From assembly GCA_024305405.1 (NCBI GenBank), contig JAKNDB010000087.1, forward strand, positions 5,334,501 to 5,398,500: 64,000 bases of DNA, read 5' to 3'. The position numbers and the translations under genes are program-made. Origin of the DNA: Dirofilaria immitis (Eukaryota > Nematoda > Chromadorea > Rhabditida > Onchocercidae). Under the pieces are notes generated by a model that was given only the letters and a program-made list of their open reading frames with translations, was not told the DNA's origin and did no database searches. Shown here one piece after another: positions 29,801 through 40,100 of the stretch. The first letter of the stretch is position 1. Each line of letters begins with the position of its first letter.

Positions 29801-30645
29801 TTAGTATAAAATATCAATCCTAATAGATTCACTTACATAAAACCCCAACATCTTTAACAACAATGCTTATAGTCCATTCTGCAGCAATCTGCATTTGATG
29901 GAATAAATGACGCGCAATCAATGAATTTTGTACTTACACATCAACAGCAGGAGAAACAGCAACGAATGGTATCTTCTGGATCAGATGAACAATCTAAGTT
30001 GACAAATTTGCTTGTATCTCCATCCGAAACTCAACTGAAGATAAATGACGTACGTTTTTTTTTCATATTTTTTTCGGAGAATGGCCTTACGGGGAGTAAG
30101 AATGTTCCTATCAGCTATCGTCGTGAATATGAGAGCGTGTTTTTTCTGAAATACGACACTTAAATGCCATCTACAGTGCCATTTCATTTAATTGATTCTA
30201 ATGCAGTCAATTTATTTCCGTAAGATGCACAAATTTATTAGATGTTCGTTTCAAATGGAGAGAAAGTAGGTAATTATGATCTGAAAAAGGTATGTTGATA
30301 TTTTACTAGAATTCAAAGATTTCTTATATTATAATTCCAGAATAATTTTTTATTTTCCGAAGTCTAGGAACTTAAAAAACTATAAAATTATGCAATAAAT
30401 TTTTTCAGTGCATCAACTTCTTTGAGAAGTCATCAATTTTATGCAATTAGAAATTGAATTGAATTTAAATCAAATCGGAAATTGAAATAATTTAGTTTTT
30501 CTCATTTCAGGATTGTCAACTTCCAGGAAGAGCAAAATCAGCTACGGCTGCAAGAAGTAGAATTATGTTTATTGCAGTTGCAATTATTGTCTGGATAAAA
30601 TCATCACAAGGATTCAATATACAATTTCTTTTTGTACACACTTAA
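26861..30645 (+). CDS. Secreted/membrane-attached Cys- and Gln-containing protein, unknown family (11 exons)
   Basis: Proposed exons are 26861-26959, 27128-27174, 27532-27766, 27984-28027, 28255-28407, 28889-28930, 29244-29322, 29668-29757, 29873-30049, 30242-30289 and 30511-30645. The phases close to a 382-codon frame. The ATG opens a typical signal peptide (residues 1 to about 23, Leu-rich core). Residues 142-192 contain a Cys/Pro cluster with CISCPCP and HCPCS. The part from exons 8-9 is Gln/Ser-rich, and the final exon carries a hydrophobic stretch (about 356-367) near the C-terminus, so a membrane or lipid-anchored tail is possible. Exon 8 is joined to exon 9 by a GC donor (GCAAGT), the only way I found to keep frame there. 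The exon 7 donor (GTAGAA, 29323) is the least certain join. I do not recognise a domain and propose no molecular role. The neighbour 1 kb downstream is a phosphatase on the same strand. Confidence 0.65.
29758..29872 (+). other. Probable GC-AG intron
   Basis: Between exons 8 and 9 of the secreted-protein gene no GT donor gives a phase-0 join. The sequence at 29758 is AAAA followed by GCAAGT, which matches the usual strong consensus of the minor GC-AG intron class, and the acceptor at 29871-29872 is TATAG. Both flanking exons are open in the resulting frame and the total length becomes a multiple of three. Confidence 0.55.
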
Positions 30646-31625
30646 AATGCTTAATTTATTCACTTTTTGATGATAAAACTAGAAAAGTATAGATTTCATT
30701 GAATCGAAATTACATTGTGCTACAGATTAAATTGCTATTTTTAACCATTTAATTTAAAGTGAAGACTACTAAAAGTCTGCTTTTGATTTAATCATTGATC
30801 ATGAAATACATCCTTGTGACAACATGCAGAAAAAATTTACGGAGCAATTAAAGTATCCAAATTTGCTATTTACTAACAGAAATAGTTTTAAGAGTTTTAC
30901 TTCACATCTAAAATGTTCGTAAAATTTTACAGTGATATCATGATATCATACTATCGGCTATTTATATTGAAAAATAAAAACTCATTTTTACTATTATCTC
31001 TGCAAAGGAAATAATATTGCAAGAGATCAAAGCAACATTTGGTTTCAGAATGAATAATTTCACTATTTTTATGGATCGCAAAATGAAACATTCATTGTTT
31101 AATGATAAATTAATTCGAAAAAAATTACCATTGGTATAAAGCATAATAAAGCAGTCCGAATTAGAAATAATTCTGTCGTCTCGTCAAACTTTCAATAAAC
31201 ATATCAGTATTCAATTAAAAAAGAAATTATTTTATTATAATAAAAAAAGTGAAGGTTTGAAATTTAAATTATTTGATATATATAAAACTGTTGAGGATTT
31301 CAAGTCATGCGATAAAAACGAATATTATTGCATTAAAAATTTAACATTTTGTCTTTTGAGAGGGTCAAGACATGTTAACAATTCAAGCATTCTATGATTA
31401 TAAAATGGAAATTGTTAAGGAATATAATATGGTGTTAACGCAGAAACGCTGTAAAATAGTATTGTTAATTTTTTTCACTCTTTTCTTTACTCCATCATTA
31501 CATAATGTAATATGCAAATTCATTTAACATTAAAAATGTAAATGAAGTTGCTATTTGAAGTCATTTCTAATTTTCCATAGTTTGCGTCAGCTTGTTGCGA
31601 CTGAGATACGTATGCCAGAAAGGAC
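30646..31625. other. Intergenic interval holding one copy of a 79-bp repeat
   Basis: This lies between the stop of the secreted-protein gene and the phosphatase start. It is AT-rich with no convincing exon. The repeat copy at 30721-30799 falls 75 bases past the stop codon and may be in the 3' UTR. TTTTCCATAG near 31577 would suit an internal or trans-splice acceptor just upstream of the phosphatase ATG; that is inference. Confidence 0.4.
30721..30799 (+). repeat. 79-bp perfect repeat, copy 1 (MITE-like)
   Basis: The 79 bases are identical to 33389-33467. The unit begins and ends with an 8-bp inverted repeat (GATTAAAT at 30725-30732, ATTTAATC at 30786-30793). Inside it is a second short inverted pair (AGACT/AGTCT), so a single strand can fold. 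No target-site duplication is obvious. It may be a tiny non-autonomous element or a recent segmental copy. Confidence 0.8.
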
Positions 31626-34600
31626 ATGCCACCAAAAAAGGTTTGTTACAAGTTGAGAAATTTGTGAATTGGAAGTGAAATCATTAATCCAGCAGAAATG
31701 ATGAAAAAAATGGATAAATTCTGTATATGATGGACAACTACTTCCAGCGACCAACGACAACTAAGGGAAGAATGGTGTGTTCTGTGGATGACAAGAGACA
31801 ATCAAAGGGTCTTATTCGTCGTCACACAATTCAAACCGACTTTCGAGTTCCAATAGGAAAAAAATTTGTTCATAAAACAATTGTAAGCGATAACAATTTA
31901 AGATGCATATAAGCAGCAAAGTATGAACGTAGGACATATAGTATAGCATCTGTCATTTCCAGTAAGTCTCGAAAAATATTGAAAATTTTATTTTAATTTA
32001 GCAACGATAGCCTGTAATTCAATAAATATTAAATTTTATTAAAGTTATTCAAATCTTTTTGTACCGAAAAAGTTAATGCAACTCTCAATAATGGAGCAAA
32101 AGTGTCTCCTCATTGGTCAATATTGAGAATCGATTGATTCTTCAATATCATTTTCTTCGTGTTAGTGACTACACTTAATTGTATGAATCCTATGAAATAA
32201 AGCCTAAAATTTTAATTCCTAACACAACTAATCTAGGAAAAATCAAGTAAATCGATGACAAAGTATTCTGAAGGACATAAGAAAAAGACTTCATATGAAC
32301 TCTGGGCTGATCAAGTGATTGATATGGGCATTCGGAATATAAGACGAGAATTCGTCACTACAATAAGAACATACATTCCATCTGGTACGACGACCGCATG
32401 GGAAGCTGATAAAAATTACGACAAAATCGGTGAATCTTATTTTTAGAAATTTCTAACTTTGTCATATTTCTTCAAAATAATTAATTTTACAAAAGAGAGA
32501 AGAACCACAAATTTCTACAAGTTCTAAAAAAATTAAGATTCGAAGATATCAAACTGTTGGACAAAACAAGAGTAGTGCTCAGGAATACACCCAATTGTAA
32601 GAAATCATTTGTCTTAAAAAACGACGTAACTTTTTTTCTGTTGAAAAAAAAGAAAAAAAACAATGTAAAGAAATTTTAATTAATCTGCTATGAATTTGAG
32701 ATATTCTTAATGAAAAACTTATCCTACTCAATCTTAAAAATAAATAATTAAAACTAATTTAGCTAAATTGAAATAAAAAAATGAAACAAATAACAATAGG
32801 TGATGATTATTATCATGCTTCATACGTACAAATTAGCGAAAATATTAATTTCATTTGCGCGCAAGGACCGTTGCCGAACACGATTGAGGATTTTTGGTGT
32901 ATGGTCATACAGGAAGATTCAAAGGTCAGTAGAAGAGGCACGTTCTTTTACAAATTGGAAATACCAAGCCTTTGCAGCCAAAATATTAGGGCTACTATGA
33001 TATTAAAAAAATCTATGGCTTCTATTTGATTGTCCACTATTTCATTTATTTTTATTTGATTTTTTGCTCATGTTTCAATAAGACTGCTATGATTTATTAC
33101 AGGTAATAGTACAATTATGCCAATGGATTGAGGAGGGCAAAACTCAGTGTAGCGAGTACTTTCCGCAAAGTGATTGGGAATACAAAGATTACGGAGCCAT
33201 TCGTGTCAAAATTATCGAAAAAACTTCTCCTATTGCACAGCTTCGAAAAGTTTATCGAACAAAAATACAAGCTGTTTACAAAGATAAAAAGCATGAGGTT
33301 AATACAAAATTCAATATGTGCTCTCTGAGATAGCTCGAGAACTGCAAAAGTCAATTCTATTTTCGAATTTGTAAAGCAAACTTAAAATTACAGATTAAAT
33401 TGCTATTTTTAACCATTTAATTTAAAGTGAAGACTACTAAAAGTCTGCTTTTGATTTAATCATTGATATAGTTGAATATTAAATTCTAAATAGGGTTTTT
33501 TTCAAACTTAGTTGGTGATTTTTGAACTCAAGAAGTTCAATTTTTATTTGTTCAATATGTTGCAACAAATTTTGTAGGTATATTCATCCTTCTTACTTTG
33601 AATGACATAGTTGAACTTTATCACATGCCACTACATTTTGCAATGAAGCAATACTCGTTATCAAACAATCAATTTTATTAACAAATTAATATCATCAATA
33701 GGTTTTCGCGATAACCTCTATAAGCAGCTAAATATTTGCGCAAATACATAAAATAACAATGAGCATTACAAAATAGAATGATTCAATGAATTTAGAGTGA
33801 TCAATGGATCGAACTATCGAGATACTTTAAATTGGGCCGCTACAAAATCAATAATTTATTTTGAAGGTTTTACATCTATTATATGGTGGTTGGCCTGATC
33901 ATTTTGTCGCGGAGTCAACGCCAGTATGTCGTGAAGTACAAGCGATGGCTCTAAAATTTTCTGAAAAAGCCTATAATTGTACATTGCAGCGCTGGAATTG
34001 GAAGGTAATCAATTTTGAAATGAACTGAACCCATTTTAATGAAATAAAAAGTAGCATAACTTTCAACATTAAGAATTGAAAAAGTAAAGCAATGAAATGC
34101 CGTTTAGATTTTTCGATTAATTCATAAAATTGTAAAATTTTCGTAGAAATTAGTGTCGGTAAGAGAAAGAAAATTGCAGATTTTTCAGATGATTACGGTA
34201 GAGAACAAAAAGACTCGTTTAGGTATAATCAATTTCACGACGTTTTATTTCATTATATGTCTTTTTGCCTATTTGTTTGTTCTGAGCAAATAATGATTCT
34301 GGTTTAGAACTATAAAGATAGCGAATAAATAATTGAAAACCGTTAATATTAAAGTTTTCAAGCTTTTTGAAGCTTGGAAGGTCTTTAGTTTAACTGTAGT
34401 AGTTTAAAATTATAAAAGCAATATAATTTCAAGAACGCTAAAAACAACTGAATTTTTTTTCATTGAAAGAAATAGGAATGTATATTTAGCAAGAATCTAA
34501 TGTATTTGTAATATTATTTATTAGTTGCAGGTAGGAGGATATTTGTCTTTTAATCTTTAGTTCAATTTAGGATTTTTCATTTGGAATAAAGTAGTAATTA

Positions 34601-35499
34601 GATCTATTTTAATTGTTTATTCAATTTATTATTTTTTATTAGTAAAAAATTTTTTATCGCTCTCTTTACTCGTGATTTATTCTTACAGAGAATGAAGTAG
34701 CAAATGCAAATTTAATAAAATTAAACTGAATTGAAATCGAATTTGTATAAATCGAAAAAAATTTGCAGAACAGGCACATTTGCAGCCATATTTATGGCAG
34801 TTGATCGACTTAAACACGCTGAAAATCTTTCAATTCCTGATATTGTTAAAGAATTGCGTGATCAGCGAATGCACGCGGTGCAAAACGATCAGGTATCGTC
34901 ACTGCAATTGACTAGTTAAGCGGAGACAAGAATGTGTCTTATTATTTTACCGCAGTAACACTTCGTCCTTTATTCCTTTTAATTCGCTTTTTAGTATGCA
35001 ATAGCAATATGGCTTCCGTTCTTGGAAAATATAAAAAATACTGAAACGTCGAAGTAATTATTTGGAAACAATGAAAAGAAGAGTAAAATGATTTTAAAAC
35101 CTAACTGGAATGTGGCATGGAGAAAAAAATCACAGTGCCATTATATTAATTTCTTTTTTTGCATAAAAATAAGCCTATATTGAAAGATTTTTTAGAAATG
35201 TGATGAATAAGTGATTAGATCAAAAGACTGCAGGGAGGGAGATAAATTCTTATAGCCTGTTGACAAGATCTCAGAAAACCATTATATGAATCTTAATTAA
35301 TAATAGCCTGTAGGTAAAAATCACTATTTCATGCAATGTTTAGCAATATTTATTCATCTATCGGATGGTTATCGAGATTCTGCTGGCAGAAGATTTATTG
35401 ATTAAAAGTCCAGATATAATATCACTAATCAAGGAATACGATGATCTTATTGCGCGGAAACGTCAAGAAAGAATTCGTAAGAATAAAAATGAACGATAA
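31626..35499 (+). CDS. Protein tyrosine phosphatase, nematode cytosolic type, with a frame change
   Basis: Nine exons: 31626-31640, 31748-31882, 32237-32429, 32522-32596, 32800-32924, 33103-33297, 33867-34004, 34769-34892, 35344-35499; about 384 codons. The first ~115 residues are basic and divergent, then one classical PTP domain follows. The substrate-entry region is DYYHASYVQ; FICAQGPLPNTIEDFWCMV is family-typical. The WPD loop is GGWPDH (about residue 255), and the P-loop HCSAGIG-R-TGTF spans the exon 7/8 junction with nucleophile Cys about 286. The Q-loop is NDQ-QYLFIY across the last junction. The usual KNRY pocket is degenerate (LRFEDI). In exon 7 the WPD reading frame and the P-loop frame differ by one base; the switch falls at the A5 run 33964-33968, consistent with one extra A. 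As read, the enzyme would lose its active site. It resembles the PTP family expanded in nematodes; the substrate is unknown. The exon 4 and 7 acceptors are weak. Confidence 0.85.
33389..33467 (+). repeat. 79-bp perfect repeat, copy 2, in a phosphatase intron
   Basis: Identical over 79 bases to 30721-30799, same orientation, 2.67 kb away. It lies inside the intron between the exons ending at 33297 and starting at 33867. Flanking bases differ, so the repeat boundary is sharp. Confidence 0.8.
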
Positions 35500-37151
35500 A
35501 TCCGAACTGCTAATCATACATTATTAAATTGCATCTATTTTTTGTTTTTCAAGTTGTGCTTTATTCATGAATGCTAGCGATACAAGAAGAGAATAGTTTA
35601 TCTTTTATTTGCTATTTAAATTTTATCATTGTGCGTATCACAAAATTCAGGGAACATATAACAGATCATAGATGTATGTCGAAACTATCACTAAAACGAA
35701 TATGAAATCTGATTCCTATGCTTGCTTTAATTTTTTCAAAACATTATAGTTTCACACATTTTTTTGTATTTATTAGCTATTTAATATCTCGATATTTATG
35801 AAATCTCAAAATAAGCTGCTTTCGGAATGCAATTTTTTGGAAAATGTATGAACAATTAATTAGAATGCTTGAAAAGTTATATCTCCCAAAAACTGAACAG
35901 ACACATTCTTAGTTCAACTGGAAAACATGGCTCAGGCCTATTATTCCTTTTATTTTGCTTTTGCATTTAACGTTTGTATTCAACTGGATTTCGCAAAAGC
36001 TTTATTAGTGTCTTGATTTCATACGTGCAACACAGCAGGTTAGCATCTGTAATTTGAATTTTAGTAATTATTCAGATGTTAATTCACCCATTAATGGCAA
36101 CATGATGAAGAAAAGAGAAATGCATGTAACATGATGAAGAAAGGAATGCAAACAAATAGAACAGCTTTCATAGATATTCATTCATTTATTACTATGAAAG
36201 ATGTATGGTCAAACTTCTTAATGAAAGTATTCGGTATCCCATGTTAAATAAGGCCGAATTGTCAAAATGAGTCCGAGTGGAAAGTGCAGTAAATCCAGGT
36301 TGTCTGAAATCTTGTAATTTTCATTTTAAAAATTATTCCGAAATTGTTAATTTAATATAAATTTTTCATACGATAAGATCTAAAACTTTTTCAAATTTAT
36401 TTTTGATCCAATCAAAGAATAAAATCACAAAATCATATTTTAATAAGGCAATAATCAAAAATAAATTGCTTAATTCACAGCGAAAGATGACGACATCTTC
36501 AGTTTGGTTATGTCATTTGTTTGTTTCAAGGCTTTTTGAAGTATGTCCCTTGTTAAATAAATATTTTGAAAATTCGAATGACATGGCAGCAGAAAGGAAA
36601 TCTGAGAGAGAATAATTTCGTCAGCAAATATCCAAATATAAGTGAAAATAGTGAATTAATTTCTCTTTTCAGACTTATTTTTCGAATCATCTAAGACATT
36701 GTAAAAACAAATCTATCTGTATCATTATCATGCAAATTTAGCTGATTTCGTCTGGCTACTTTAGAACGTATTAATTAATTCTGCACTCATTGATTTTGGA
36801 ACTTCTAGAAATATCCTTTTTCTTGCTATAAAAATTAACAGTTAAGAACAGACAGTGTTAAGAAACGCATTATGTACCAATCACGTTTCACGTCTTTCAA
36901 TACGTCAAATCTAAAATCTAAAAATCTAAATTTGCTTGCTCATTCCACTATCCTTATTTTTATTGTGCTTAAATAAACTCAGCACTATCTAACTCTATAA
37001 CTTTCGCACATGACAACAAATAACGGACAATATGCGCATAATCGTCATATAATAAAGCACGTGACTTCTGACCATCATGAAATAAAAACTAGGGCACATT
37101 GGGATAAGATCGTTTTCATCGTGGTGGACGTTCCCATAATTGATATTCTTT
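35500..37151. other. Intergenic region
   Basis: No exon is supported here. It contains a ~28-bp tandem duplication at about 36100-36150 and AT-rich sequence otherwise. The open frame at 36403-36615 has no splice or homology support. Promoter and 5' UTR of the C9orf72-like gene probably lie in the right-hand part. Confidence 0.4.
36100..36150. repeat. Short tandem duplication
   Basis: A segment starting AACATGATGAAGAAA recurs after about 28 bases with a small internal difference. It is a simple local duplication in intergenic DNA. Confidence 0.7.
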
Positions 37152-40100
37152 ATGAAAGAAGAGCTGCAACTGTTCTGTGAGGGATGTGTGTTGATACAGA
37201 TAGTTCACCTTGAAACGGTGTCTCTGGGAATGATGGAAATGATTTCTGAAGCGGTTGAAGCGGATGCATTTCTTCGAATCTACGAAGCAATCGAAGTAAG
37301 CAATTGCAAGGTCTGATAATTCACTCCTCACATCTGAATCTCTCTCTAGTATTATGCTCTGTTTTAGGATTCATCACGTAAAATTCAAATTCCAGTCCGC
37401 CATCTCTGTCCTGTTCGGAAGGTCGTTTGGTCGTCCTTTGATTATATGACTGGACCTGAATTGGGTTTCACATGGGAAGCAGTTATTTTCGCAAGCGAAT
37501 CTACATCAAGTTGCAAAAGTTCATCGGATAGTTCACGTGATGATTCTAGTCTTACTTCTTCCATGACCAGAGGTGCTGGTAGCACTGCAGATTATGAAGA
37601 AATTGATGATGTATATAAGGTAGGCTGCTTATCTTCTGCAGCTTCAAAATATCATGTCAATTTTTCCGAAATTTCTCTATGCACAAAAAGAGTAAATGAT
37701 CAGATATTTGCAATGTACAATTGTTTCAGAGTAAGCTAGTGACAGAAGCAGTATCTGACATGCAGATATGTGACATATGTACTCACAATAATGGAAATCT
37801 TGTTTGCTATCGCTGCGGTGTTAATTTTTGATTATTTTTTTATCCTTAATACTTTTCATTTTATTTAATGGTGCTTTTACATGTTACAGTAATTTGCAAT
37901 AGTAATTTGCAAAATCTACCGATCTGTAGTATATAAACATGAATATATAGCCAGTCTGGGGTTAAATTCGCATATTTCTATAACTTTTCGATTTTTTTCT
38001 TTTCGCTTCATTTCAGGAAACTTCTGAATTACCTTATGATGTTTTCAAAATGAATATACTCTTGTGCAGCAATGAACGATTGTATTTGGATGAATTTATG
38101 ACTGAAAGTCGTTCAACTATCGATGGAACTACTACAATTACTGCTGGCAGCAGTGATCATATGAAACATTTAGTATGTTAATAATTTATCTTTCTTAATC
38201 TGTAATTTATGCATGAAAGTTAATGAAGACCTTATTCATAATATATAAAAGAAGCGAGATACATAAGAATATTGTTAAATGCAAATGTTGCTCGAAATTC
38301 AATAATTTTGACTCGCTAAAAGAAGAAGAGACTTGATATGATGAATTCATTAACTTTCATTATTTGTTTTATTATTTATTTATGTATTTAAAGGCAAGTT
38401 TGACTTCTATATCAAGAAATAGCGACTTTGAAAGTTCAACAAATAGTGATAAGGGCACTAATGTTCATAAGGTATGTATTTTGGTTGTTTGAGTTATGTT
38501 CTGTTTCTTGATAAAATCTTTATATCTAAGAAAACGAATTTTTGTAATTTAAATGATAAATACGTGGTAGTTGTATTAAGCATTTAATATTATCATAAAG
38601 ATTTTATCTTTAGATTTAACATCTTTTAAAGTGAATTTATCATTATTAAGTCAGGCGGAAGAAATTACTGGAATGAGTTCACTGAATGAAGTTGAAGATT
38701 TGGTGGTGTTTGATGAGACATCTGTAAAAAATGGCGAAGATTTGCAAGGTATTCAAGAACCCTCACAGAATTTACTTTCAAACGCTATGCAAAACTCCGG
38801 TGTATTTTATCACTAAATTTCAGGAATGGTTTCATCGATTGTTGATTCGGGTATAGTAGGTACTGCATCGATGTATAGTGAATTAAGTGCAGTGGCTTCT
38901 TCACATATAAATGAAATATTGAAAGTTAAGCTAAATGAAGAAGTCACAAAGGAATCTTGCATTGTTAATCATAATCGCACAGTAACAGATAATAACGTAT
39001 GATTTTCTGCAGTTCTAATTTTGAATCGAAAGAAATATATAACTTATTTATCATTAAATTTCTTCAACTATTTAATTGCCTAAGAGCACTGTCTTTTAAT
39101 ATGCAGGTGTTTTGGCATACTCTCACGCTGTCATTAAAAATTTTGTAATGTGACAGAATAACTCTGAAAGTACAGAAATGTTCTGATCATAATTGTTAGT
39201 TTCAATTCAAAGATCGATTCTTTCGAATCAAGTTAAAAATGAATCCTCGAAAGATGAACGGAGAGAAGGAGGAGAACGAAATATTCTATTGAGGAATTTC
39301 GGTGCTATTTTCTTAATATTTCTAACTAATTTTTCAATTACTGACTATTTATGTTTATTCGTATATTCAGTACTGGGATTATGGAACGGAAATATAATAA
39401 ACGATTTCAAAAATTGATACATATACTCTCTGAAATTATTTTTAGGCAGCTGAAGCTTGCATTGAAAAAGAGCAAACTATTCAATGTTATGAGATGCTTT
39501 GTAATTTGGTTGGAGAAAACAATACAGTCCAGCTTTCTGATGAAGAATATGTCGCCAAATTCGTTCTTGCTGAACAAATTTGCAGGTTTGTTACCTAATT
39601 TATCTGCTTTGTTCGTATTAATTGTCGTAAAGTTAGGAACATTCTTATTCCATTTTTTGCATTATTATTAAGTCTTTGGATTCTTTTGATGGGTTGACGT
39701 ATGGCAAATCATATGACTGCTGCTTCACAAATTTCTTACAAAAAATAAGTCAGAGGAAATTTTTATCAACATTCTGTTAGTTTCGCTGATAATTTTTATG
39801 CAACAAAATTCTTTAGCACACCAATGCCATCAAATCCAGTAATACATAAGTTGACTTTGTTGCCAAAACGTCGCCTTTTGTTGGTTCATATTTATTTCAA
39901 GTAAATAGTGGCGCACGTCATGACCATACTATGTGTGCAATTTCACTTCTTGGTGATTATTCGAGGTTAGTTCACAATTGTGTATTTTTCTCTTCTTTTT
40001 AAACAATAGTAGCAGTTGATCTGTATTTCGTATGTTTGTTTCTTTTATTAGAGAATCTTAATTTTACAATGATATAAATGATTCCATTAGAACGCAATTC

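Noticed and set aside
34990..35065. Short open segment after the Q-loop exon as the phosphatase C-terminus
   Set aside because: The exon at 35344 continues the Q-loop with QYLFIY as in the family and is the better choice.
37116..37331. Minus-strand 71-codon open frame
   Set aside because: It is antisense to the first C9orf72-like exon, which joins in phase with exon 2.
37730..37830. Open segment with CDIC...CYRC, zinc-ribbon-like, inside the C9orf72-like gene
   Set aside because: It starts after a good acceptor but has no donor in the phase needed for the next exon and ends in a stop. The flanking exons join directly in phase 0 without it. It could still be an alternative exon.
39193..39671. 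Open frames overlapping C9orf72-like exon 7
   Set aside because: They are shadows in other frames; the exon 39446-39585 reading matches the family.
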